A DNA stretch of 5,700 nt, taken from positions 1-5,700 of the forward strand of contig CAYGSA010000101.1 in the NCBI GenBank assembly GCA_964352375.1, read 5' to 3'. The DNA is from UBA1672 sp964352375 (GTDB lineage: Bacteria; Pseudomonadota; Alphaproteobacteria; Micavibrionales; Micavibrionaceae). This document shows positions 1 to 5,697 of the stretch, one piece after another; within the stretch, counting starts at the first letter, position 1, and every line of letters begins with the position of its first letter. The translations under genes were made by a program, and so were the position numbers. Below the pieces are notes generated by a model. The model saw nothing but the letters and a program-made list of their open reading frames with translations. It did not search any database and was not told the origin of the DNA.

Positions 1-65
1 ATAGTTATGAGTTTGAGCGCACGGTGTCGCGGTTGTTGGAGATGCAGAGCGCGGATTGGCCATAA
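1..65 (+). CDS. zapE: C-terminal end of a ZapE/AFG1-family ATPase (partial)
   Basis: Reading codons from base 3 gives an open frame ending in TAA at 63-65, with the C-terminal peptide FERTVSRLLEMQSADWP. The pattern F-x-R-T-x-S-R-L-x-E-M-Q-S is, from memory, typical of the extreme C-terminus of the AFG1/ZapE family, P-loop ATPases linked to cell division in bacteria and to mitochondrial protein quality control in eukaryotes. The Walker motifs lie upstream of the window, so the ATPase itself cannot be confirmed. In many alphaproteobacteria zapE sits just upstream of mdh on the same strand, which fits the order here, although a small reverse-strand gene is interposed. The stop codon lies 8 bp from the stop of the convergent gene at 74-451. 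Only about 20 residues are visible, so the assignment rests on one motif plus synteny. Confidence 0.65.
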   Translation, partial: SYEFERTVSRLLEMQSADWP

Positions 66-73
66 ACGGCGTT

Positions 74-451
74 TTATCCGTTGTCCAAGCTACTATTTAT
101 AGGCCAGCTATTGTATGGATCGGCTTCGCGTGTATGGTCTGTGGCGGAGGTGTCTTCGACTTGTTCGGCGATTTGATCTGCCGAATCTTTAACTCTTTGC
201 TGTAAATTCAAACCCATTTCCCCCAGAAGCGACTGTATATGTTTCTCTGCTTTGTCTAGCCGCTGTTGTAATTCTTGTTGTGTTCTCGGTAATTTTAGCG
301 TTTGTCCATTGAGGGCATCTTTTAGAAGATAGGATGAGTAAGTGTCTATAATTATTTCAAGTGCTTTAAAATTGTCTACATTCATTTGGATTGCGTCGAT
401 TTCTTCCGATATTGTGAGGTCTATTTTATTTATCGCGTCGTTAATATGCAT
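74..451 (-). CDS. Hypothetical 125-residue helical, probably cytoplasmic protein
   Basis: I do not recognise this protein. It starts at ATG (449-451) and ends at TAA (74-76). The start is supported by AGGAAGGG (458-465) six bases upstream and a promoter-like pair further up (481-509). The protein has no signal peptide, no membrane segment and no cysteine. It looks mainly helical: residues 1-50 are acidic and amphipathic, residues 55-100 are rich in Gln, Leu, Lys and Glu and could form a short coiled coil (around QQELQQRLDKAEKHIQSLL), and the last 25 residues are polar and probably disordered. The gene is more AT-rich than mdh next door. It is oriented against both neighbours, so it is a single-gene unit convergent with zapE and divergent from mdh. 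Its good ribosome binding site and promoter argue that it is a real gene. The function is unknown. Confidence 0.72.
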   Translation of the reverse strand: MHINDAINKIDLTISEEIDAIQMNVDNFKALEIIIDTYSSYLLKDALNGQTLKLPRTQQELQQRLDKAEKHIQSLLGEMGLNLQQRVKDSADQIAEQVEDTSATDHTREADPYNSWPINSSLDNG

Positions 452-457
452 GTTTAA

Positions 458-465
458 CCCTTCCT
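458..465 (-). promoter_or_regulatory. Ribosome binding site of the 125-residue gene
   Basis: On the minus strand this reads AGGAAGGG, a strong Shine-Dalgarno match, six bases before the ATG at 449-451. It fixes the start of the small gene. Confidence 0.7.
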
Positions 466-480
466 ATTTTTTATGATCTG

Positions 481-509
481 ACTTTACGTTAAATGCAATT
501 ATGTGTCAA
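481..509 (-). promoter_or_regulatory. Predicted sigma70-type promoter for the 125-residue gene
   Basis: On the minus strand there is a perfect -35 box TTGACA (504-509), a 17-base spacer and a -10 box TAAAGT (481-486, four of six matches to TATAAT). Transcription would begin near 474, leaving a leader of about 23 bases that contains the ribosome binding site. The spacing and the perfect -35 make this the best promoter candidate in the window. It has not been tested and the -10 is imperfect. Confidence 0.55.
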
Positions 510-521
510 ATTTTCTGCTCC

Positions 522-601
522 GTCATCCTGACCATGTCGATAGCTGCGTGGAAGGATCTCATAGAGTTTGGAAAAGATCCTTCGACTTTGCTCAGGATGA
601 C
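522..601. repeat. Imperfect nested palindrome, probable dispersed intergenic repeat
   Basis: The outer arms GTCATCCTGA (522-531) and TCAGGATGAC (592-601) are perfect inverted repeats. Inside them a second pair, GAAGGATCT (551-559) and AGATCCTTC (575-583), is also perfect, with a 15-base loop. The right half reads on the minus strand as GTCATCCTGAGCAAAGTCGA followed by AGGATCTT. Such GTCATCCTGAG...GAAGGATC units recur between genes in many bacterial genomes and give rise to spurious translated peptides such as CHPEQSRRI, which is present here in the minus frame. The left half is longer by about 11 bases and diverged between its two conserved blocks, so the element is asymmetric. No T-run follows either end, so it does not look like a terminator. 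Copy number in this genome cannot be seen from one window. Confidence 0.7.
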
Positions 602-633
602 ATGCAAGTGTGTTGTGGGACTGACATGCAGGG

Positions 634-662
634 TTGTTTGAACACTCTAAAAAGGTTAGAAT
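634..662 (+). promoter_or_regulatory. Possible promoter of mdh
   Basis: TTGTTT (634-639) and TAGAAT (657-662) are separated by 17 bases. The -10 box matches TATAAT at five of six positions, while the -35 matches TTGACA at only three or four. Transcription would start near 669, giving a leader of about 34 bases. A promoter is expected here because the palindrome and the reverse-oriented small gene separate mdh from zapE, but the sequence match is moderate. Confidence 0.35.
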
Positions 663-690
663 TTCATTGCAGAATTCTTCACTTCCATGA

Positions 691-696
691 AAGGAA
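691..696 (+). promoter_or_regulatory. Ribosome binding site of mdh
   Basis: AAGGAA lies six bases upstream of the ATG at 703-705 and supports that codon as the start of mdh; it is also the point where homology to the family's N-terminus begins. Confidence 0.6.
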
Positions 697-702
697 AATA
701 TC

Positions 703-1701
703 ATGAAAAATCCAGTTAGAATAGCAATTACGGGGGCGGCAGGTCAGATTGGGTATGCGTTGTTGTTTCGTTTGGCGTCGGGGGCGATGTTGGGGGCGGA
801 TCAGCCTGTGATTTTGCACCTTCTGGAGATTACACCTGCGCTTGGTGCGCTTGACGGGGTTGTGATGGAGCTGAATGATTGTGCGTTTCCAACGCTTGCG
901 GGGGTTGTGACGACGGATGATGCGAATGTTGCCTTTAAGGATGTGGATTATGCATTCCTTGTTGGGGCGATGCCGCGTAAGGATGGTATGGAGCGCAAGG
1001 ACTTGCTTGAGGCGAATGGTGGGATCTTTGGGCCGCAAGGTCAGGCGATTAACGATCATGCTTCGCGTGAAGTGAAGGTTCTTGTCGTTGGAAACCCTGC
1101 GAATACGAATGCGTTGATTGCGCAGCAGAATGCGCCTGATCTTGATCCGCGGTGCTTTACGGCGATGGTTCGTCTGGATCACAACCGTGCGATGAGTTTG
1201 CTGGCCGAGAAGACGGGGGCGCATAGTACGGATGTGAAGAAGATGACCATCTGGGGGAATCACTCCTCTACGCAATACCCTGATGTGCATCATGCCACGG
1301 TTAAGGGGGGTGCGGCGCTTGGGCAGGTTGATCAGGGCTGGTATGAGGGTGAGTTCATTCCGCAAGTGCAACAGCGCGGCGCGGCGATCATCAAGGCGCG
1401 CGGGGCGTCGTCAGCGGCGTCAGCGGCGAGTGCGGCGATTGACCATATGCGCAATTGGGCGTTGGGCACGGAAGAGGGGGACTGGGTGTCGATGGCGATT
1501 CCGTCCGATGGGTCATATGGCATTGCGCCGGGGGTGATGTTTGGCTATCCGGTGACGTGCAAGAACGGCGCGTACGAGATCGTGCAGGGGCTTGAGGTCA
1601 ATGCGTTCTCTCAGGCGCGTCTGGATGAGACGGAGGCCGAGCTTCGGGCGGAGCGTGCGGCGGTTGAGGGCTTGTTCGCGGGTAAGTCTGCGGCGGCGTA
1701 G
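703..1701 (+). CDS. mdh: Malate dehydrogenase (NAD-dependent)
   Basis: This enzyme oxidises L-malate to oxaloacetate with NAD in the citric acid cycle, in the cytoplasm. The 332-residue product is full length for the family. The dinucleotide-binding loop GAAGQIG is at residues 11-17, with Glu42 at the end of the second strand, where an acidic residue binds the NAD adenosine ribose. MPRKDGMERKD (90-100) supplies the two substrate-binding arginines, Arg92 and Arg98. NPANTN is at 131-136, LDHNR (158-162) contains the catalytic Asp159 and substrate-binding Arg162, and WGNHSSTQYPD (184-194) carries the catalytic His187. GAAGQIG followed by YALLFRLASG, and the length, place it in the cytosolic/chloroplast-like group rather than the lactate-dehydrogenase-like group common in alphaproteobacteria. 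All catalytic residues are present. The Ser/Ala-rich run at 235-245 is normal for this group. Transcription probably stops at the hairpin 1720-1766, so no succinyl-CoA ligase gene follows directly. Confidence 0.97.
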   Translation: MKNPVRIAITGAAGQIGYALLFRLASGAMLGADQPVILHLLEITPALGALDGVVMELNDCAFPTLAGVVTTDDANVAFKDVDYAFLVGAMPRKDGMERKDLLEANGGIFGPQGQAINDHASREVKVLVVGNPANTNALIAQQNAPDLDPRCFTAMVRLDHNRAMSLLAEKTGAHSTDVKKMTIWGNHSSTQYPDVHHATVKGGAALGQVDQGWYEGEFIPQVQQRGAAIIKARGASSAASAASAAIDHMRNWALGTEEGDWVSMAIPSDGSYGIAPGVMFGYPVTCKNGAYEIVQGLEVNAFSQARLDETEAELRAERAAVEGLFAGKSAAA

Positions 1702-1719
1702 GGCGGTGCATAAAATTAT

Positions 1720-1766
1720 AAGCACGTGCGAATTTGTATAGTTCGTTCGTGCTTTTTTTATTTTTT
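1720..1766 (+). terminator. Rho-independent terminator of mdh, possibly bidirectional
   Basis: Arms 1720-1732 and 1742-1754 form a 13-position stem with one T-T mismatch and one G-T wobble around a 9-base loop. The outer seven pairs (AAGCACG with CGTGCTT) are perfect. On the plus strand the stem is followed by seven Ts (1753-1759) and then six more (1761-1766), 19 bases after the mdh stop. On the minus strand the same stem lies 24 bases past the stop of the hydrolase gene and is followed by a weaker T-rich stretch (ATAATTTTAT), so it may serve both convergent genes. Confidence 0.85.
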
Positions 1767-1777
1767 GTTTTGGATTT

Positions 1778-3910
1778 TTAGGTTGGCCTAGACATTGTTG
1801 ATGTCGATGTCGTGGAGCTTGCTGCTGCGACCAATTCTTCTGGTGCTGTGTCTGCTGGTGGTTGCTCTGATGCGGCGGCGATTTGGTCTGTGCCCTGCGG
1901 TGCGTCAGGTGGCCCGAAGGCCGAAGTGAGTGATGCGACCGGTGTTGCGTCTGATCGGGCGAGGGGGTCTGTTGCGGCAGGAATCTGGTCATATGTTGAG
2001 TCTGGTCGTTTTTCGGTTGCGGCAACTTGTTGTGCTTCTTCTGCGGCACGTTGTGCTAGTAACGTATTCGCTTGGTTTAGCTCTTGGATTCCGTTTTGCA
2101 CTTGCGATCTTGCTAATGCGGGTGCCATGACGGCGCTGTAAGTCCCTGAATATGACCTGTCGCCGAGAACAGATCTTGCTTCGGCAATAAGCCTGTTACC
2201 ATTCCGAGAATCTGATAAATCCGTTTGCATTGCTTTTTCTGGATCAACGACTTGGTCACCAACACGTACTTGCCAATCAAGATGTGCGCCTGTTACGCGG
2301 CCTGAAGAGCCCATTGTCATCACGTATTCCCCTGGATTTATAACATCACCAGGTTCAAACTGCTCCACACTACTTGCTCCGTGTGCATAGTGCGCTGTTA
2401 TCGGGCGACCTGCATCATCATGACCCAAAAGGAAAGCTGCTCTGTGTCCAAAGCCATTTTCATGGCTTGAGTGTAAAAATACCATCGGCTGTTGAGCGAC
2501 TATTTGGTTTGATTCTCCTGCGCCGGGCACTAAGTCTATACCCTTATGCATTGGTGAAATGCTAAGATTGCGCGGCCCAAAATCAGATGTCATGCGGGCA
2601 TTTTCTCCCATGGGTGGAGCAATCCTTAGTCCAGCTAACTGAATGTTGCCATTGCCAGTTGCTGGTGAATCTGGTGCTGATTCAATGTCCTTTAAAAAAG
2701 CGCCATGGTATCCGGCAATTTTTGTTCCGTTTCTGCCGACATCGCCGTTGATCATTCTTCGCGCATCAATCGGATCGTTTCTTGTGTCGTTGAAATAGGT
2801 ATCTAAACTTTTTCCTGTAAAGCTGCCGCTCTTCATACCGTCTACAGTGACTATGGCGGAGACTGCGGCATTATCGACCATGACGTCCGGGTTTTTATAC
2901 AACCAGTCGGGGTCTGATTTGATTGTGCTCATCAATTCATCGCTTACGCCATTTGAAGCCATGAATTCTTCTATTCTTTGTCCTTCTTCAGTCTCTCCGT
3001 TAAGCGCTTCTGTGATTCTTGCGCCGCTTTTTCTATAGTTTTCTGCCCATGTGATTTGAACAAAACCGCGCCCGAAATAGGCTTCGCCTGTTTGCCCATC
3101 TGGCGTTGAGTATTCGCGCATATTTGCGGCATAGCTGCCGTGTGCTCTGCCACTATTGGCGTGGTTCTGTAGGCTTCTGATTGCCTGTTCATCGGATGAG
3201 GCGAAGGATTCCCTGACAGGTGCCATTCGCCCGCCCGTTTCGTGATACACGGTTGCAAGGATGTATGCTTGTTGATTTTTATCTGTTACGCCTAGTGCTT
3301 CGGCTGCTCCTATAAGGGCTTTGGCGCCGTCGGAGTCGAAGGCTTCGGCGACTTTGTGTCTTGTTGACGAGTCGATCGGAATGCCAGCGAGCGCTTCATA
3401 ATCGACTTTGTTTGGGCCGACACGATGAATTGTTTCATACGCAGCTTGTATCCCAGTTATCTCACCGCTTGCTACTCTGTCAACTGTGCTGTTGAGGCCA
3501 TCTCTCCCCAGACCAAGTGCCGATGAAAAGTCTGATACTGTTTCCTGATCAGCTAGGCCTAGATCTTTGCCAAAAAACGCAAATATTAACTGAATGACAA
3601 TCATAAAGCCCATAAGTGGGTTCATGCTTGCTTCGCGGAGTTGATGATTTGTTGCGTTTCTTTCTTGATCGGCAAGAGAGGTACGGACGATTTGGTCGTT
3701 TGTTGCTTCTTCTTGGGCGGCGGCTTCGGCTTGTCTTTGCGCGATGATTTTTTGGGCGGCTTCAGTGTCGCCTGCACCATTTAGTGAAGCGGCGGCTTGT
3801 TGTTCTTGAGTTTGTCTCAAGCTTATGGCATAGGCAGCGGCGGCGTCCATGCTGCCTTCGCCCGCATTCGGATTTTCCGCTGTTGTTTTCGTTGTTTCTT
3901 CGTCAGACAT
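1778..3910 (-). CDS. Predicted membrane-anchored peptidoglycan hydrolase, GH19-like plus M23/LytM-like domains
   Basis: This 710-residue protein probably cuts peptidoglycan at two bond types. Residues 1-95 are polar and Ala/Gln-rich with no signal peptide. Residues 97-114 (PLMGFMIVIQLIFAFFG) are the only hydrophobic segment, probably a membrane anchor. Residues about 190-410 resemble GH19 chitinase/phage endolysin domains: YHETGG with Glu224, Glu234 ten residues on, GRGFVQIT (280-287) with Thr287, and RRMINGD (384-390). Glu/Glu/Thr is the active-site set described for GH19-like endolysins, so this domain looks active. Residues about 437-560 resemble M23 endopeptidases: HKGID (455-459), AHYAH (506-510) and GAHLDWQV (541-548), where the usual HxH has become His543-x-Asp545. 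The tail 561-710 is polar and low-complexity. I see no cysteines. The ATG (3908-3910) has AAGGG about 11 bases upstream, a weak site. The stop is at 1778-1780. Domain calls are firm; the anchor, topology and biological role are inferred. Confidence 0.85.
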   Translation of the reverse strand: MSDEETTKTTAENPNAGEGSMDAAAAYAISLRQTQEQQAAASLNGAGDTEAAQKIIAQRQAEAAAQEEATNDQIVRTSLADQERNATNHQLREASMNPLMGFMIVIQLIFAFFGKDLGLADQETVSDFSSALGLGRDGLNSTVDRVASGEITGIQAAYETIHRVGPNKVDYEALAGIPIDSSTRHKVAEAFDSDGAKALIGAAEALGVTDKNQQAYILATVYHETGGRMAPVRESFASSDEQAIRSLQNHANSGRAHGSYAANMREYSTPDGQTGEAYFGRGFVQITWAENYRKSGARITEALNGETEEGQRIEEFMASNGVSDELMSTIKSDPDWLYKNPDVMVDNAAVSAIVTVDGMKSGSFTGKSLDTYFNDTRNDPIDARRMINGDVGRNGTKIAGYHGAFLKDIESAPDSPATGNGNIQLAGLRIAPPMGENARMTSDFGPRNLSISPMHKGIDLVPGAGESNQIVAQQPMVFLHSSHENGFGHRAAFLLGHDDAGRPITAHYAHGASSVEQFEPGDVINPGEYVMTMGSSGRVTGAHLDWQVRVGDQVVDPEKAMQTDLSDSRNGNRLIAEARSVLGDRSYSGTYSAVMAPALARSQVQNGIQELNQANTLLAQRAAEEAQQVAATEKRPDSTYDQIPAATDPLARSDATPVASLTSAFGPPDAPQGTDQIAAASEQPPADTAPEELVAAASSTTSTSTMSRPT
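3569..3622 (-). other. Sequence encoding the hydrophobic segment of the hydrolase
   Basis: These bases encode residues 97-114, about 17 consecutive mostly hydrophobic residues interrupted by one Gln. It is the only candidate membrane segment in either large minus-strand protein. If it spans the inner membrane with the N-terminus inside, both enzyme domains would face the periplasm, where their substrate is. The segment is short and starts near residue 97, so a buried helix in a soluble protein remains possible. Confidence 0.55.
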
Positions 3911-3946
3911 TATTATCTAAACCCTTGCTTTTCTTATCAAATTTTA

Positions 3947-3960
3947 TAGGCTTTTGCCTA
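3947..3960 (-). promoter_or_regulatory. Short hairpin in the leader of the hydrolase gene
   Basis: TAGGC and GCCTA form a perfect five-pair stem around four bases. If the promoter at 3980-4008 is used, the hairpin falls in the untranslated leader about 20 bases upstream of the ribosome binding site. On the plus strand a T-rich run follows it, but no plus-strand gene ends here. It is too short to assign a function. Confidence 0.3.
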
Positions 3961-3979
3961 ATTTTTCTTTTGTTCCCTC

Positions 3980-4008
3980 ATTTTATACATATATGTGGGA
4001 TTCGTCAA
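3980..4008 (-). promoter_or_regulatory. Predicted promoter for the hydrolase gene
   Basis: On the minus strand TTGACG (4003-4008) and TAAAAT (3980-3985) are separated by 17 bases; each matches its consensus at five of six positions. Transcription would start near 3973, leaving a leader of about 62 bases. The spacer contains a perfect 10-base palindrome, ACATATATGT (3987-3996), which could be a regulator site or simply AT-rich promoter sequence. It implies the hydrolase can be transcribed separately from the upstream coiled-coil gene, although read-through remains possible because no clear terminator lies between them. Confidence 0.5.
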
Positions 4009-4020
4009 ACTTTATACGCG

Positions 4021-5697
4021 TTATGTTATTGATGACCCGCCTGCACCGCCCGGGGTGTTGCTGTTTGGGTTATTTTGTTGTTGCGCGATGAGCTCTGCCT
4101 GGCGCAGTTCTGCTTCGCGCGCGGCTGTTGCTGTGGCCACGTCGGTTGTGTTTGGCGCGCCTGAGCCGTCTTTTGCGTAGACAGGTGTGCCGGGCATTTG
4201 GTTTTGCAGGGTGCCACTGCCTGTGGCGGCGGGTTGTTGCGCTGCGCCGAAGCCTTTTGCGGCTGTGCCTGTGTCTGGTGCGCGGTTGTTAGTTGGAGTA
4301 TCTGATCCAGCAAGTGGGGGGCCGTATTTGTCTAGCTCTGAGTCAGCAAAGCTGGCGTAGTTCGCAGGGGCGTATGCGGTTTGGCTGCCTGTAGGGCCAG
4401 CGATCGTTTGTGTTGGCACTTGAATTGCGCCTGGGCCTGCTGGGCCTAATGAGGCGTAGGAGGCCATTTGCGTTTGCTCTGGCTCTGGCGTCACGAACGC
4501 GCTGTTTACGGAGACTTGTGGGCTGTTTGGGTCGCCTGGTTTGTTGACGAATTCTAAATCCGGGCGCTTTGCGAAATACTTTTCGGGGTCTACTCCTAGC
4601 TCACTTAGTTCTCGGGCTGCTACGACGTAGTCGACTTTTCCGCCGTCCATTAATGCTTGTATGGCAATGCTGGCTTGTTGTGCGGCGGGGTCGGGCGTGA
4701 GTTCTGGTGTTCCGATGGCGGCGGTTTCCGCTGATCCGATGACTTCGCCGTTTGGCAGGGTCATTTGGCTGAAGTCTATTGCGTTATCTGTGTGTGCCTG
4801 CGCGGCGGCGGCGGCCATGGCCTCTTGCGTTTCTTCTAGGGTCAGGCCTTGTGCGTTTGCGGCCAAGAGCGCGTCTGCTTTTGCCCCTGTTGCCTCAAAT
4901 ACACCGGGGATGACGCAGGAATTTTCGCTTTGTATTTGGCTTAGTTTGATTTCGTTTTGTAATTCGGCGACAAGTTTGGCTTGCTCCGCAGTATTGGTTA
5001 TTTGTTCTTGCACGCCTGCGTGATCTGTTTCCAGTTTTGCAATTTGTTCCTGTATGGCTTGAAGGTCTGCTGCGGATGCTGTGCCCGATGCCTGCAGGGC
5101 TTCGAGTTCGTTTTGTGTATCTTGTATTTGCTCCGTTAAGGCGGCGCTTTGATCTGTCAGGCCTTGTTTTTTGGCATTTGTGAATGCGAGTAGTCCGTAG
5201 GAGGCCTGAATTAGGGGGGCTGTATTGTTTGCTCTTGGGTCTTGGTTCTGTTCAAGGGCTTGGCCTGTTTGTGCTAATGCGGTTGCGTTTTTATCCAGAC
5301 CCACGACCACTGCAGCCGCTTGTGCCGTTGTTTCATTGGTTGCGTTTGTTACGTCTGATAAGCGTGTTGTGTAGGGTTGAAAAATTGCTTTTGCGCTTTC
5401 TCCTGTAACGAATTCACCGTCTGGAGTTGTTTGGATGGCAAGGCCAGCATTTTGTATTCCTGCGATGGTTTTTTGTTGCGCGTCAATCAGTGCGTTTCTT
5501 AATTCTACGTCTTGTATTTTCTGAAGGTTTTCGGGGTCCAGGCCTGCGGCTTTATTCAACTCGCCCATTCTTTGCATTTCTTCTGCTGTCAGTTTTCCGT
5601 CTGCGCGGGCGTTCGTGAAAAAATTTGATAACTCTGTTTGTGCTGCGAGTTGTGCAGGTGTGAAATGTTCTTCCGCATTGTGTTCGGTCATGACCAC
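4021..5697 (-). CDS. Large coiled-coil, Gln/Ala/Thr-rich protein of unknown function (5' end uncertain)
   Basis: I do not recognise this protein. The frame is open to the right edge of the window. Candidate starts are GTG at 5695-5697 (558 residues) and ATG at 5689-5691 (two codons later, MTEHNAEEHF); no Shine-Dalgarno sequence is visible in the few bases before the ATG, so the true start may lie outside. It ends at TAA (4021-4023). Numbering from the GTG, residues 10-65 are charged and helical and include NARADGKLTAEEM, which loosely resembles TerB-type or EF-hand-like helix-loop starts but lacks a full calcium-binding loop. Residues about 180-258 are heptad-like and probably a coiled coil. 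Residues 285-303 are an Ala-rich helix. From about 385 to the end the chain is rich in Gly, Pro, Ala, Asn and Thr and probably disordered. There is no signal peptide or membrane segment in view and only one cysteine (261). It precedes the cell-wall hydrolase gene by 110 bp on the same strand, suggesting a linked role, but this is inference. Confidence 0.8.
   Translation of the reverse strand: MVMTEHNAEEHFTPAQLAAQTELSNFFTNARADGKLTAEEMQRMGELNKAAGLDPENLQKIQDVELRNALIDAQQKTIAGIQNAGLAIQTTPDGEFVTGESAKAIFQPYTTRLSDVTNATNETTAQAAAVVVGLDKNATALAQTGQALEQNQDPRANNTAPLIQASYGLLAFTNAKKQGLTDQSAALTEQIQDTQNELEALQASGTASAADLQAIQEQIAKLETDHAGVQEQITNTAEQAKLVAELQNEIKLSQIQSENSCVIPGVFEATGAKADALLAANAQGLTLEETQEAMAAAAAQAHTDNAIDFSQMTLPNGEVIGSAETAAIGTPELTPDPAAQQASIAIQALMDGGKVDYVVAARELSELGVDPEKYFAKRPDLEFVNKPGDPNSPQVSVNSAFVTPEPEQTQMASYASLGPAGPGAIQVPTQTIAGPTGSQTAYAPANYASFADSELDKYGPPLAGSDTPTNNRAPDTGTAAKGFGAAQQPAATGSGTLQNQMPGTPVYAKDGSGAPNTTDVATATAAREAELRQAELIAQQQNNPNSNTPGGAGGSSIT

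Noticed and set aside
65..82. Small hairpin AACGG/CCGTT just after the zapE-like stop
   Set aside because: Only five pairs with an eight-base loop and no T-run, and it overlaps the end of the convergent coding region, so I do not call it a terminator.
599..630. Direct repeat GACATGCA at 599-606 and 623-630
   Set aside because: Eight bases repeated once at short distance is weak evidence, and it does not flank the palindrome as a target-site duplication would.
489..706. Short open frames on both strands (minus 489-704, plus 503-706) across the intergenic repeat
   Set aside because: They are translations of the palindromic repeat (including the CHPEQSRRI peptide commonly seen as a spurious product) and have no supported start.
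679..1371. 230-residue minus-strand open frame inside mdh
   Set aside because: It is antisense to a confidently identified gene, with an Arg/His/Ile-rich composition typical of shadow frames.
1513..2049. 178-residue minus-strand open frame spanning the end of mdh, the terminator and the end of the hydrolase gene
   Set aside because: It runs through a strong terminator and overlaps two real genes; its His/Gln/Pro-rich composition is that of a frame-shifted shadow.
3947..3970. Plus-strand reading of the 3947-3960 hairpin followed by T-rich sequence as a terminator
   Set aside because: The stem is only five pairs and no plus-strand gene ends nearby.
4055..4086. Gln/Asn-rich stretch near the end of the coiled-coil protein (residues 537-546) considered as a prion-like or repeat domain
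   Set aside because: It is only about ten residues long and not periodic; it fits a generic disordered tail.
5569..5610. Possible EF-hand calcium-binding loop in the N-terminus of the coiled-coil protein (NARADGKLTAEEM)
   Set aside because: The DxDxDG ligand pattern is incomplete; only the DGKLTAEE part resembles the loop.
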